Source of the DNA: Arthrobacter crystallopoietes
GTDB taxonomy: Bacteria; Actinomycetota; Actinomycetes; Actinomycetales; Micrococcaceae
Assembly: GCF_017603825.1 (NCBI RefSeq)
Contig: NZ_CP072014.1
Location: forward strand, 4,278,001-4,342,000
DNA length: 64,000 bases
Direction of reading: 5' to 3'
How positions within the stretch are numbered: position 1 is the stretch's first letter; the number at the start of each line of letters is the position of its first letter. Made by a program: the position numbers and the translations under genes. Of the stretch, positions 40,284 through 50,544 are shown in pieces. The notes beneath the pieces are model-generated. The model made no database searches, was not told the DNA's origin, and saw only the letters and a list, made by a program, of their open reading frames with translations.

Positions 40284-41396
40284 TCAGCGGGACATTCCGG
40301 CTCGCTGAACACTGCTCAAGGCAAGGTGGGCGAGCGTGGAAACCGTCATGTCCCAGTCCATGCATGCGTCCGTCACACTCTGCCCGTAAACCAGTTCGGC
40401 GTTGCCGGCTGCCTGGTCAGCGACATCCAGTTTCTGCGCTCCCGCTACCAGGAAGCTTTCCAGCATGATCCCGGCAATGGCGGAGGCGCTGTGGCCTGTC
40501 CCCTCCAGTTGGGCGGCCACGTCCAGCGCCACCTCTGCCTGCCGGTGATGGCTCTTGCCGCTGTTGGCATGGCTGGCATCAACGATCAGCCGCGGGTTAA
40601 GCCCCGCTTCCGCCAGCAGCTCCGAGGCACGGACAACATTGGCGGCGTCGTAATTTGGTCCGGCATTGCCGCCGCGCAGAATCAGGTGTGTATCGGCGTT
40701 CCCCGCGGTAGAGACCATGGCGGCCCGGCCGGCTTCGTCAATACCAAGGAAAGTTTGCGCAGCCGAGGCGGCGGTGCAGGCATCAAGCGCAACCTGCAGC
40801 CCGCCGTCGGTCCCGTTCTTGAAACCGATCGGCATGGACAGTCCCGAAGCGAGCTGGCGGTGGATCTGGCTTTCCGTTGTGCGCGCACCGATCGCTCCCC
40901 AGCTGACCAGATCAGCTACGTACTGCGGGCTGATCGGTTCGAGGAACTCGGTGGCAACAGGGAGCCCGAGGTCGGCTACGTCGAGCAGGAACCGGCGCGC
41001 CGTTCGGAGCCCGGCGGCAACGTCATGCGAGCCGTCCAGGCGCGGGTCGTTGATTAGGCCTTTCCAGCCAACCGTGGTGCGCGGCTTTTCGAAGTACGCG
41101 CGCATGACGACGAGCAGCTCGGAGCTGTGCTGCTGGGCCACCGCTGCCAGGCGCCGCGCGTAGTCGAGCCCGGCCTCCGGATCATGGATGGAGCATGGGC
41201 CGACGATCACCAGCAGCCGGTCATCAACGCCGTCCATGACCGCACGGATCTCGGCGCGGCCACGGTCGACGACGGCGGACTGTTCGGCAGTTGCCGGCAG
41301 CTCTTCGATGACCTCATGCGGCGTCGGCAGCGCACTGAAGGAGGTGACCCGCAGGTTGCTGGTCTGGATCTTGTCTGCGTTCAGTACCGGATTCAT
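40284..41396 (-). CDS. aroF: 3-deoxy-7-phosphoheptulonate (DAHP) synthase, class I AroG/AroF type
   Basis: DAHP synthase joins phosphoenolpyruvate and erythrose 4-phosphate, the first step of aromatic amino acid synthesis. The 370-residue protein has class I (AroG/AroF) signatures: VIVGPCSIHDPE, MRAYFEKPRTTVGWKGL, WGAIGARTTESQ, GFKNGTDG and ILRGGNAGPNYD. The 5' region contains a leader ORF rich in Trp, Tyr and Phe codons and a terminator, so expression is probably attenuated by aromatic amino acid supply. It follows the sugar kinase gene on the same strand but probably has its own promoter. Confidence 0.93.
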   Translation of the reverse strand: MNPVLNADKIQTSNLRVTSFSALPTPHEVIEELPATAEQSAVVDRGRAEIRAVMDGVDDRLLVIVGPCSIHDPEAGLDYARRLAAVAQQHSSELLVVMRAYFEKPRTTVGWKGLINDPRLDGSHDVAAGLRTARRFLLDVADLGLPVATEFLEPISPQYVADLVSWGAIGARTTESQIHRQLASGLSMPIGFKNGTDGGLQVALDACTAASAAQTFLGIDEAGRAAMVSTAGNADTHLILRGGNAGPNYDAANVVRASELLAEAGLNPRLIVDASHANSGKSHHRQAEVALDVAAQLEGTGHSASAIAGIMLESFLVAGAQKLDVADQAAGNAELVYGQSVTDACMDWDMTVSTLAHLALSSVQRAGMSR

Positions 41397-41452
41397 GGTT
41401 TTCCCGTCTTATGATGGCGGGAACCAATCAGAACCCGCCGTGGAAATGGCGA

Positions 41453-41476
41453 AGGGCAGAGAATGATCTCTGCCCT
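41453..41476 (-). terminator. Attenuator-type terminator hairpin in the aroF leader
   Basis: AGGGCAGAGA (41453-41462) pairs perfectly with TCTCTGCCCT (41467-41476), loop ATGA. On the minus strand the stem is followed by TCGCCATTTCC and aroF starts 57 bases beyond. It lies downstream of the leader ORF and could stop transcription before aroF. Confidence 0.7.
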
Positions 41477-41477
41477 G

Positions 41478-41541
41478 TTGGCTCTGAAGGTGTCGGTTGC
41501 GCACGCCGTTAGGCAGTCACGTTAGGCCCCTCCAGAGCCAA
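41478..41541 (-). promoter_or_regulatory. Leader mRNA pairing segments upstream of the aroF attenuator
   Basis: On the minus strand the segment at 41541-41529 (TTGGCTCTGGAGG), immediately after the aromatic codons of the leader ORF, can pair in 12 of 13 positions with 41490-41478 (CCTTCAGAGCCAA), immediately upstream of the terminator. This is the 1:2 stem expected in an attenuator. An alternative 2:3 antiterminator with good pairing was not found (only CAGAG/CUCUG), so the exact switch is uncertain. Confidence 0.5.
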
Positions 41542-41571
41542 CGGAAAATACGCATACCAACGGGTTGTCAT
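41509..41571 (-). CDS. Leader peptide of the aroF attenuator (Trp/Tyr/Phe-rich)
   Basis: A 20-residue ORF reading MTTRWYAYFPLALEGPNVTA from ATG 41571, stop TAA at 41511-41509. Codons 5-9 are TGG TAT GCG TAT TTT, i.e. Trp, Tyr, Ala, Tyr, Phe: the three aromatic end products in one run just before DAHP synthase. A longer start at ATG 41583 (adding MLVD) is in frame. Two CATAAT boxes overlap the end of the kinase gene at 41609-41623 and could be the promoter. Ribosome stalling here when aromatic aminoacyl-tRNAs are scarce would affect the downstream hairpin. Such a leader has been described for aroF in Corynebacterium, to my memory. Confidence 0.8.
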   Translation of the reverse strand: MTTRWYAYFPLALEGPNVTA

Positions 41572-41608
41572 GTCCACGAGCATAAGCCACGATTTCCACC
41601 CTGCGACA

Positions 41609-41623
41609 ATTATGACGATTATG
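41609..41623 (-). promoter_or_regulatory. Candidate promoter (-10 boxes) of the aroF leader
   Basis: Two CATAAT hexamers on the minus strand (41614-41609 and 41623-41618), at the stop of the kinase gene, are positioned 26-38 bases before the leader start. No clear -35 was seen. Confidence 0.35.
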
Positions 41624-42545
41624 ACTTCCGGCGGTCCGGAGCTGGCGCATCCGAACCCGGGCTGCTTGCGTGACCGGCCGGATCATCGAGCAGGTCCACA
41701 CCGTAGACTGGCTCCCGATCCAGCTGGCGGACGTCGTCAATGCCGTACGGCGCAAGTGCGGCGGCAATGCCGGCAGCCAATTGCGGCACGTTCGCCCCGA
41801 GTCCGCCGCCGAGGATCACGGGTCCGGAGATATCCAGGCGGCCGGCGACCTGCAGGATAAGCCCCGCCAGATCCTCGGCGGCAACAGCCAGCAAGTGCGC
41901 GGCCACCGGATCAGCGGCGGCAGCGTCGACAACCAACCGCGAGCGCTGCGCCCAGTAGCGGCGCCCGGTGGGACCGTGGAAGTGTGCGATCAGCTCCACC
42001 GGGTCCGCCAGCGAGCAGTCGGCCAGCAAGGCACGTGTCAGCGCATCGGGCTCCAGGCCTTGGTCGCGGCGGCGCAATGCGTGCCGGACCAGTTCCCGGC
42101 CCAGCCAGTAGCCACTGCCCTCGTCCCCCAGCAGGTAGCCCCAGCCTCCTGCCCGGGCCTCTTTTCCAGCGCCGTCCGTGCCCCAGACCGCCGATCCCGT
42201 GCCGGCAATGACCGCAATGCCGCGACGGGCGCGTCCCGCGGCGAGCACCAGGCGTGAATCGTGTACGGCGTGGATTTCCGCGTGCGGGGCAAAAGGCGAG
42301 ATGAGACCGGCCAGGGCGCCGGCGTCGTTCGCTGTATCGATCCCGCCGGCCCCGGCGATCACCGTGTCCGCATCGCTGCCTAGGGCCGAGAAAACTTCCG
42401 CCAGCGCGTTGGACGCTGCTTCACTGGAAACGTTCTGCACGTTGGCGCTGCCCGCAATGGCTTCGGCCGTGACGGCCCCGTCCTCCAGACGGATGGCATG
42501 GGTCTTGGTGCCGCCGATGTCCAGTCCGATCAGAATGTGCGCCAT
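41619..42545 (-). CDS. N-acetylglucosamine kinase-like / BadF-type ATPase family protein
   Basis: A 308-residue ASKHA-fold kinase: the phosphate motif LIGLDIGGTKTHAIRLEDG at the N-terminus, AVIAGTGSAVWGTDGAG and GPVILGGGLGANVP. It resembles N-acetylglucosamine kinase of the BadF/BadG/BcrA/BcrD family rather than ROK kinases with a CXCGXXGC zinc motif, which is absent here. I chose ATG 42545 since the upstream extension has no domain. Substrate is an inference. It is divergent from lldD. Confidence 0.82.
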   Translation of the reverse strand: MAHILIGLDIGGTKTHAIRLEDGAVTAEAIAGSANVQNVSSEAASNALAEVFSALGSDADTVIAGAGGIDTANDAGALAGLISPFAPHAEIHAVHDSRLVLAAGRARRGIAVIAGTGSAVWGTDGAGKEARAGGWGYLLGDEGSGYWLGRELVRHALRRRDQGLEPDALTRALLADCSLADPVELIAHFHGPTGRRYWAQRSRLVVDAAAADPVAAHLLAVAAEDLAGLILQVAGRLDISGPVILGGGLGANVPQLAAGIAAALAPYGIDDVRQLDREPVYGVDLLDDPAGHASSPGSDAPAPDRRKS

Positions 42546-42697
42546 AGCGTTAGAGCTTACTGCCGCCCTGCGCATCCGGCTTCGGAGGCGGCCTCGGCGA
42601 GGCAGGTTGTCGGTCAACCGGCTGGCGTCGCGCTCGATGGAATCCCGGCGTTCCCATGGCACTGGCCCTTCCCGTGCTCCTCCCATATGCCGTAGGC

Positions 42698-42712
42698 TGT
42701 GGTTAGACCACA
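42698..42712. promoter_or_regulatory. GntR/LldR-type operator upstream of lldD
   Basis: TGTGGTTAGACCACA is a perfect inverted repeat (arms TGTGGT and ACCACA around TAG). Its core TGGT-N3-ACCA is the recognised motif of FCD-type GntR regulators such as LldR. It ends 30 bases before the lldD ATG, so repression relieved by lactate is likely. No GntR gene is in this window. Confidence 0.7.
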
Positions 42713-42741
42713 CAGGTTTCCACCCACGAGGGAGCTAAGCC

Positions 42742-43980
42742 ATGCATGAAGAACTGCCCCCGGCCCTCAAACGCCGGATCCCCAAAGTTGCAGATCTCAC
42801 CCCGCTGATGCAGTTCAAGCGGCCTACCTTCGGCAGCGCCGCCCGGTTGCAGCGTGCCAACACCATCTGGGAACTGCGTGCGATGGCCAAGCGGCGCACA
42901 CCCAAGGCGCCCTTCGACTACACCGACGGGGCTGCCGAAGCCGAGATCACCCTGAACCGGGCACGCGAGGCATTCCAGGACCTGGAGTTCCGGCCCGGCA
43001 TCTTGCGCAACGTCCAGACCGTGGACCTGAGCACCGAGGTGCTGGGCCAGCGGTCGGCGCTTCCCGTGGGCATCGCGCCCACCGGCTTCACCCGGATGAT
43101 GCAGTCCGAGGGCGAGTATGCCGGCTCGCGGGCCGCGGCCGCGGCGGGGATCCCCTACACGCTCTCCACCATGGGCACCGCGTCGATCGAGGATGTCGCC
43201 GCTGCCGCGCCGCATGGCCGCAACTGGTTTCAGCTCTATCTCTGGACCGACCGCGAGAAGTCCCTGGCGCTGATCGACCGCGCGGCCAAGGCGGGCATGG
43301 ACACGTTGATGGTCACGGTGGATACCCCCGTGGGCGGGGCCCGGCTGCGCGACGTCCGCAACGGCATGACGATCCCGCCGGCGCTGACCGCGAAGACCGT
43401 CTTGGACGCTTCCTACCGTCCCGCTTGGTGGTTCAATTTCCTCACGCATGAGCCGCTGTCGTTCGCCTCGCTCTCGCGCTACTCGGGGACCGTCTCCGAA
43501 CTGATCGACTCCATGTTCGACCCCACCCTGAGCTTCGACGACCTGGCGTGGCTGCGCGACACCTGGAAGGGCAAGCTGGTGGTCAAGGGGCTGCAGACTC
43601 TGGAAGACACCAGAAAGGTGGTGGACTACGGCGCGGACGGAATCGTGCTCTCCAACCACGGCGGACGCCAGCTGGACCGCGCGCCCATCCCCCTGCACTT
43701 GCTCAGCCAGGTGGCGCGGGAGCTGAAAGGCAAGACGTCCATCATGCTGGACACCGGCATCATGAGCGGCGGCGACATCGTGGCCGCGATCGCGCTGGGA
43801 GCCGATTTCACCCTCATCGGCCGGGCCTACCTGTACGGGCTGATGGCCGGCGGCCGAATGGGCGTAGACCGTGCCCTGGAAATCCTCTCCGGCGAAATGG
43901 CCCGCACCATGCGCCTGCTGGGTGTCAACAAGGTCGAAGACCTGAACCCGGATCATGTGAAACTCCCGGCCGGCCTCTGA
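42742..43980 (+). CDS. lldD: FMN-dependent L-lactate dehydrogenase
   Basis: A 412-residue alpha-hydroxy acid dehydrogenase that oxidises L-lactate to pyruvate and feeds the respiratory chain. FMN and substrate motifs are visible: [40 protein letters not shown]-equivalent [10 protein letters not shown], the catalytic His in [14 protein letters not shown] and GSDFT-like [24 protein letters not shown] lies eight bases before ATG 42742. It is preceded by an LldR-type palindrome. Confidence 0.92.
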   Translation: MHEELPPALKRRIPKVADLTPLMQFKRPTFGSAARLQRANTIWELRAMAKRRTPKAPFDYTDGAAEAEITLNRAREAFQDLEFRPGILRNVQTVDLSTEVLGQRSALPVGIAPTGFTRMMQSEGEYAGSRAAAAAGIPYTLSTMGTASIEDVAAAAPHGRNWFQLYLWTDREKSLALIDRAAKAGMDTLMVTVDTPVGGARLRDVRNGMTIPPALTAKTVLDASYRPAWWFNFLTHEPLSFASLSRYSGTVSELIDSMFDPTLSFDDLAWLRDTWKGKLVVKGLQTLEDTRKVVDYGADGIVLSNHGGRQLDRAPIPLHLLSQVARELKGKTSIMLDTGIMSGGDIVAAIALGADFTLIGRAYLYGLMAGGRMGVDRALEILSGEMARTMRLLGVNKVEDLNPDHVKLPAGL

Positions 43981-44019
43981 CCGAACGGCGCTGTTCCTGC
44001 TTCCAACACTGCGTTAAAC

Positions 44020-44061
44020 AACGACGGCGGGGCTCACCATTTGGTGAGCCCCGCCGTCGTT
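44020..44061. terminator. Bidirectional terminator between lldD and gdhA
   Basis: A 20-base arm (44020-44039) is followed by TT and its exact complement (44042-44061); the effective loop is a few bases. It starts with AA and ends with TT, and lies between convergent genes, so it can serve both. Confidence 0.92.
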
Positions 44062-44075
44062 CGCTGTAAATCCCC

Positions 44076-45437
<1,362 letters not shown>

Positions 45438-45590
45438 CTATCGGAGTGCGGGCAGGTGCATGTACGGAAAAATCTCGTGATTGGAAGACGCAGCTGCGCA
45501 ACCTTCAAATCGAAACATACCCGGTGGGCAAGATGATAACGGGAACGAAATAACGCCTGCCGGCGGCGTAATGAATTCGGCCCTCCGCCG

Positions 45591-46055
45591 CTAGCCGCGG
45601 CGGCTGCGCCGCAGCTTCGGCAGGTGCGCAAAAAGATCCGCTGCCTGCTTCGCAGCTTGATTGGCCGCAAGGCCCAGGGATCGGCCCAGCTGGGGCGGTA
45701 CCTGGTTCTCTCCGTCGCCGTCCAGCTCCGCGGCGGATGCCGAGACCAGAGACACCGCAGGCGCCAGCGGTTCCTCCACGGGCAGGTTTACCGACGCTAG
45801 TCCGAAGCCGGCAACCCAGTCCGCGATGTCCTGCAGCGGGTCTGTCTGCAGAGCGTAGAAGCGCTTCTGTCCCTGGGCCCGCATCGAGACCAACCCGGCC
45901 TCGCGCAGCACCTTGAGATGTTTAGAGACTGTAGGCTGGCTGACCTCGAGTTCCTCGACCAGCTCGCCCACGGATTTGTCGCCCTCACGCAGGGAGCCGA
46001 GTATTTCACGGCGCGTCCCCTCTGCGATTACGGCGAAAACATCATCGATGACCAT
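45591..46055 (-). CDS. ArsR family transcriptional regulator
   Basis: A 154-residue protein: the first about 85 residues are an ArsR winged HTH (VFAVIAEGTRREILGSLREG, SVGELVEELEVSQPTVSKHL, GLVSMRAQGQKRFYALQTD), like SdpR-type members. No Cys metal-binding pair is seen. The C-terminal 70 residues are Ala/Leu/Glu-rich and end in a basic RRSRRG. Start supported by a leaderless -10. It is upstream of gdhA on the same strand; a link is possible but not shown. Confidence 0.85.
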   Translation of the reverse strand: MVIDDVFAVIAEGTRREILGSLREGDKSVGELVEELEVSQPTVSKHLKVLREAGLVSMRAQGQKRFYALQTDPLQDIADWVAGFGLASVNLPVEEPLAPAVSLVSASAAELDGDGENQVPPQLGRSLGLAANQAAKQAADLFAHLPKLRRSRRG

Positions 46056-46061
46056 TCCATT

Positions 46062-46067
46062 ACCCTA
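46062..46067 (-). promoter_or_regulatory. Candidate leaderless -10 element for the ArsR gene
   Basis: On the minus strand TAGGGT, six bases (AATGGA), then ATG 46055. Confidence 0.45.
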
Positions 46068-46134
46068 GCCACATATACGCGGGGCGGCATCCCCCGCGGT
46101 GCACGTGGCGGCAACCGCATGGAAATCGTTATGC

Positions 46135-47337
46135 TCAGTCAAACCAGGGGTCCAGCCCGTGGTACGGGAACACTTCCTTGCGAGTCGCCATGACCGTGCG
46201 GTCAACCGCGTCGTTGGGGTCGTAGCCGACTTCCCAGGAGCGCCACCAGAGCTGGGCGTCGTCGTTCATCAGCAATGGAGCAGTCTGCCCGTACCGTTCC
46301 AGCACGTAGTCCCGCCAGCGTTGCGGTACTTCCGCCCGCAACGGGACAGGCTGGCCGGAAACAACGGCAACCAGATGGCTCCACGAACGCGGCACCACAT
46401 TAAAAATGTCGTAGCCCCCACCGCCGGTGGCAATCCAGCGGTCATCAGTCACTTCACGGGCCAGCTCCGCAATGTCCAGCATCATCTGCCGTTGAGCGTC
46501 GACGCTGAGGCGGACGCTGCTGAGGATGTCCCGGGCATGATTGTCGCAGCCGTGTTGGCTCACGATAATCTCCGGCTTGAAGGCATGTGCCAGTTGCGGG
46601 ACCACCGCATGGAAGGCCCGCATCCAGGCCGCGTCCCCAGTGCGCGGAGGGACCGCCACGTTCACGGCGCTGCCCAGAGCGTCCGGACCACCGATCTCAT
46701 TGGCAAAGCCCGTTCCGGGGAACAGCGACATGCCCGTCTCATGGATGGAGACAGTGAGCACCCGCGGATCATTCCAAAAGATGTTCTGGGTACCGTCGCC
46801 GTGGTGCGCATCGACGTCGATATACAGGACGCGCTGGACGCCGCCGTCGAGCAGGCGCTGAATGCCCAGCGCGCAATCGTTGTAGATGCAGAAGCCGCTG
46901 GCTTTGTCACGCGCGGCATGGTGCATGCCCCCGCCGAAATTGACCGCGTGCACGGCCTTCGAGCTCAACAGGGCTTCCGCCGCCTGCAGTGTTCCGCCGG
47001 CCAACCGCGCGCTGGCTTCGTGCATCCCGGCAAAAGCCGGGTCATCCTCGGTGCCCAGCCCCCTTGACTCATCCGGCTCGTCCGGGTTGGCACTGACGGC
47101 ATGCACGGCCGCCACATACTCTGCGTCGTGAACGGCCAGCAGTTGATCGTCCGTCGCGACCTCGGGAGCGACGACCGAGACGTTGTCCCTGTCGAAGAGG
47201 CCGAAGTCTGCCGACAGCCGCGCAGTCAGATCCAACCGGATCGGCGACATTGGATGTTGCGGCCCAAAATTGTAAGCAAGCATCGACTCATCCCACATGA
47301 CGTGAGTTGGAACACTGGCCGCTGGGTTCGCTTGCAT
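46135..47337 (-). CDS. acuC: Acetoin utilization protein AcuC, class II histone-deacetylase-like
   Basis: A 400-residue zinc-dependent deacetylase of the histone deacetylase superfamily: YIDVDAHHGDGTQNIFWND (metal-binding Asp/His), TVSIHETGMSLFPGTGF, and VSQHGCDNHARD. In bacteria such enzymes remove acetyl groups from lysines of acetyl-CoA synthetase. The length matches the AcuC family. It is divergent from trkH. Confidence 0.9.
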   Translation of the reverse strand: MQANPAASVPTHVMWDESMLAYNFGPQHPMSPIRLDLTARLSADFGLFDRDNVSVVAPEVATDDQLLAVHDAEYVAAVHAVSANPDEPDESRGLGTEDDPAFAGMHEASARLAGGTLQAAEALLSSKAVHAVNFGGGMHHAARDKASGFCIYNDCALGIQRLLDGGVQRVLYIDVDAHHGDGTQNIFWNDPRVLTVSIHETGMSLFPGTGFANEIGGPDALGSAVNVAVPPRTGDAAWMRAFHAVVPQLAHAFKPEIIVSQHGCDNHARDILSSVRLSVDAQRQMMLDIAELAREVTDDRWIATGGGGYDIFNVVPRSWSHLVAVVSGQPVPLRAEVPQRWRDYVLERYGQTAPLLMNDDAQLWWRSWEVGYDPNDAVDRTVMATRKEVFPYHGLDPWFD

Positions 47338-47474
47338 CAGGGACAGGCTACGCGAAACGGTGGCCGGGGTGCATGATTAGCGTCCCCGATGACGGCGGAT
47401 AGATGATTTACTACTGCAAGGACCAAGTCCCCAAACCCGCCAGGAAACCTACCAGCCCGTCAGAAGCGAACCGT

Positions 47475-48887
47475 ATGACAATAAACCAGCCGTTCAGTCG
47501 GCAGGATCGGAAGCAAGGGAAGCTTTCTTTCCTGCTGAGGATCCGCGATTTTGTCGACAGCGTCGCCAACAGTTCTCCGGCGCGGCTGGCCCTTATTGTC
47601 TACGCCGGCGTTATCTTCGTCTTCACGGGCCTGTTGTCACTGCCCGGCGCCGCTGCGGACGGGAACATTACGCCGCTGCACGACGCCTTCTTCACAGCCG
47701 TTTCGGCCGTGTGCGTGACCGGCCTGACGGTTGTCTCTACGGCCGCCCACTGGACCTTCTTCGGCCAGGCGATTATCTTGCTCGCCATCTTCATCGGCGG
47801 GTTGGGCACCCTGACGCTGGCCTCCATGCTGGCCCTGATGGTGAGCAAACGGCTGGGCGTCCGGGGAAAACTGATTGCCCAGCAGGCCATGAACAATGCC
47901 GGCCGGCTCGGCGAAGTCGGCACGCTGCTGCGGATCGTCATCACCACGTCGGTGCTCATCGAACTGGCGCTGGCCTTGATGCTCATCCCCCGGTTCATCA
48001 TTCTGGGCGAATCCTTCGGACAAGCTGTCTGGCATGGCGTCTTCTACTCCATCTCCGCATTCAACAACGCGGGCTTCACGCCGCACTCCGACGGTCTGGT
48101 GCCCTATGAAGAAGACCTCTGGATTCTTACTCCCCTGATGATCGGGGTATTTCTAGGCAGCTTGGGCTTCCCCGTTGTTATGGTCCTGCTGGAACGCGGC
48201 TGGCGGTTCAGCAGGTGGAATCTGCACACCAAGCTCACCGTTCAAGTCACGTCCCTCCTGCTGCTCCTCGGGGCCATAGCCTGGGGCTTCATGGAATGGC
48301 AGAACGAGGATACGATCGGGGGACTCTCCCCCACCGACAAAGGCATCCACGCGGTTTTCGCCTCGGTGATGATGCGCTCGGGCGGCTTCAACCTCGTAGA
48401 CCAAAACGCCATGGACTCCCCGACCATGCTGCTCACGGATGCCCTCATGTTTGCGGGCGGCGGCTCAGCCTCGACGGCCGGCGGCATCAAGGTAACCACA
48501 ATCGCCATCGTCTTCCTTGCGATTGCCGCGGAGGCGCGCGGCAACAGGGACGTTAACGCCTACGGCCGTACAATTCCCGAGGGTGCCATGCGCGTGGCGA
48601 TCTCCGTTATCGTCATGGGAGCTACCTTCGTGGCCGTGGCTGCCGGCATGCTGCTGTCAATGACCGATGAGGACCTGGACCGCATACTGTTCGAAGTCAT
48701 TTCGGCTTTCGCAACCTGCGGGCTGAGCACCAACCTCAGCGCCGAACTGCCCCCTGAGGGCAAGTACATCCTCTCGGCCCTGATGTTCGCAGGCCGCGTA
48801 GGTACTATCACGCTGGCCTCCGCGCTAGCCTTGCGTGAAAGCCGACAATTGTTCCATTATCCGGAAGAGAGGCCGATCATTGGCTGA
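47475..48887 (+). CDS. TrkH/KtrB-type potassium uptake subunit
   Basis: A potassium translocating subunit of the TrkH/KtrB family with four pore-loop repeats: AVCVTGLTVVST, AFNNAGFTPHS, MMRSGGFNLVD and AFATCGLSTNLSA. About eight to ten membrane segments are visible. ATG 47475 (470 residues) was chosen; an in-frame ATG at 47403 would add 24 residues with no membrane content. It overlaps the start of the trkA-like gene by eight bases, and the pair form the transporter. Confidence 0.9.
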   Translation: MTINQPFSRQDRKQGKLSFLLRIRDFVDSVANSSPARLALIVYAGVIFVFTGLLSLPGAAADGNITPLHDAFFTAVSAVCVTGLTVVSTAAHWTFFGQAIILLAIFIGGLGTLTLASMLALMVSKRLGVRGKLIAQQAMNNAGRLGEVGTLLRIVITTSVLIELALALMLIPRFIILGESFGQAVWHGVFYSISAFNNAGFTPHSDGLVPYEEDLWILTPLMIGVFLGSLGFPVVMVLLERGWRFSRWNLHTKLTVQVTSLLLLLGAIAWGFMEWQNEDTIGGLSPTDKGIHAVFASVMMRSGGFNLVDQNAMDSPTMLLTDALMFAGGGSASTAGGIKVTTIAIVFLAIAAEARGNRDVNAYGRTIPEGAMRVAISVIVMGATFVAVAAGMLLSMTDEDLDRILFEVISAFATCGLSTNLSAELPPEGKYILSALMFAGRVGTITLASALALRESRQLFHYPEERPIIG

Positions 48888-49563
48888 CAAGTCGAACAGC
48901 AACCGTCCGGCACACAACGCTCCGGTGCTGGTGGTGGGCCTGGGCCGCTTCGGCGCGGCCACGGCCGAGCAGCTGGTGAAGCAGGGCCGGGAGGTCTTGG
49001 CCATCGAGCGCGACCCCGCCCTGGTCCAGAAATGGTCCGGCCAGCTGACCCACATCGTCGAAGCCGACGCCACCAACATCGACGCGCTGCGCCAGCTCGG
49101 TGCTCAGGACTTTACGTCCGCCGTCGTCGGTGTGGGTACCTCGATCGAGTCCTCCGTGCTGATCACGGTCAATCTGGTGGATCTGGGTATCGAACACTTG
49201 TGGGTCAAGGCCATTACGGCCTCGCACGGCAAGATCCTCACCCGCATCGGCGCCAACCATGTTATCTACCCGGAGGCCGACGCCGGCCGCCGCGCCGCGC
49301 ACCTGGTGGGCGGACGGATGCTGGACTTCATCGAGTTCGACGACGGTTTTGCGATCGTGAAGATGTACCCGCCGAAGGAGACCCAGGGCTTCACCCTCGG
49401 CGAGTCGGGGGTCCGCTCCAAGTACGGCATCACCGTGGTCGGCGTGAAGTCTCCCGGCGAGGATTTCACTTACGCACGGCCCGAGACAAAAGTGTCCAGC
49501 CGGGACATGCTTATCGTGTCAGGCCATGTGGATCTGCTCGAGCGGTTCGCGGCGCGGCCGTAG
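48880..49563 (+). CDS. TrkA/KtrA-type potassium channel regulatory subunit
   Basis: A 227-residue regulatory protein with an RCK_N Rossmann domain (PVLVVGLGRFGAATAEQLVK, IERDPALVQKW, LGIEHLWVKAI) and an RCK_C domain (SKYGITVVGVKSPGEDF, SRDMLIVSG). It binds nucleotides on the cytoplasmic side and gates the TrkH-like subunit. I chose TTG 48880 because AGAGG lies seven bases upstream and the start overlaps the trkH stop region; an in-frame ATG at 48835 would lie further inside trkH. Confidence 0.88.
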   Translation: MADKSNSNRPAHNAPVLVVGLGRFGAATAEQLVKQGREVLAIERDPALVQKWSGQLTHIVEADATNIDALRQLGAQDFTSAVVGVGTSIESSVLITVNLVDLGIEHLWVKAITASHGKILTRIGANHVIYPEADAGRRAAHLVGGRMLDFIEFDDGFAIVKMYPPKETQGFTLGESGVRSKYGITVVGVKSPGEDFTYARPETKVSSRDMLIVSGHVDLLERFAARP

Positions 49564-49566
49564 CCC

Positions 49567-50421
49567 TCAGGCGAGTTCGCGGGAAATCTCCGCTGCGCGC
49601 TCCGCAGCCGCACGTGCACCGGCGGCAATGATATCCGGCAACCCAGCCTCGTCGAAGGCGGCGATAGCGCGTTCGGTGGTGCCGTTAGGGCTGGTGACCG
49701 CCTTGCGCAGCGCCACGGGGTCCGCCCCCTCCTGGGCCAGCATAGCGCCGGCGCCGGCAACCGTATCGCGGGCCAGAGCCATGGCCAGCTCCGGATCAAG
49801 GCCAAGCTTCACGCCTGCTTGCGCCATGGCTTCGGCAAGGTAGAAGGCGTAGGCCGGGCCCGATCCGCTGACGGCGGAAACGGCGTCGAGGTTCCCTTCC
49901 GGAACGATGACCGTGGTGCCTGCCCCGGAGAACACCGCGGCTGCCGCCGCCAGCTGATCCTCGGTAACGTTGCTGCCGGCCGAAAGCCCGACGGCACCCC
50001 GGCCCACCTTTAGCGGTGTGTTGGGCATTGTGCGCACGAGCGGCTGGCCCTCGGGCAGCGCGGCCTCCATAGTGGCGATCGTGACCGCGGCCGCAACGCT
50101 GAGGACCACGGTTTGCGGCGACAGGGCGGACGCGATGCTGCGGCACAAGTCGACGATGCCGACCGGCTTAACCCCCAGCACCACCAGCGCGGCACTCTCC
50201 ACCGCCTTGAGATTGGCCTGCGCGTCCTCGGTTTCGGCCAGCACGGTCAAACCCTCGTAGCGGCTGCGCAGTTCTTCCGCCCGCTCGCTCCGGCGGACCG
50301 TCGCGGTCACATTCGCCGCAGGAGTGCCGGCGGCCAACAGGCCCGCGAGCACCGCTTCGTTCATGGAACCGCATCCCAGAAAGACGATCCGGCCGGTGGT
50401 TTCAGTAGTCTGCGCAGTCAT
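49567..50421 (-). CDS. proC: Pyrroline-5-carboxylate reductase
   Basis: ProC makes proline from pyrroline-5-carboxylate with NADPH. The 284 residues show the Rossmann motif IVFLGCGSMNEAVLAGLLA, the MPNTPLKVGRGAVGLSAG and VSAVSGSGPAYAFYLAEAM segments and the DTVAGAGAMLAQEG motif. It is three bases from the convergent trkA-like gene. In M. tuberculosis, as I recall, proC also lies near ppx and bS22. Confidence 0.94.
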   Translation of the reverse strand: MTAQTTETTGRIVFLGCGSMNEAVLAGLLAAGTPAANVTATVRRSERAEELRSRYEGLTVLAETEDAQANLKAVESAALVVLGVKPVGIVDLCRSIASALSPQTVVLSVAAAVTIATMEAALPEGQPLVRTMPNTPLKVGRGAVGLSAGSNVTEDQLAAAAAVFSGAGTTVIVPEGNLDAVSAVSGSGPAYAFYLAEAMAQAGVKLGLDPELAMALARDTVAGAGAMLAQEGADPVALRKAVTSPNGTTERAIAAFDEAGLPDIIAAGARAAAERAAEISRELA

Positions 50422-50544
50422 GTTGCCATTGAATCACGCAGCCGCCGGCCCCGGCATGTTTCTGTGTCGGGACCGATTCACAGTCTTTTCCCAGCATCTT
50501 AAAGGCGATATCCCAACAAGGAAACCTACCTTAATTACTACCTC

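Noticed and set aside
42703-43956. A 417-residue minus-strand ORF opposite lldD
   Set aside because: Antisense shadow of lldD, which has clear FMN and catalytic motifs on the plus strand.
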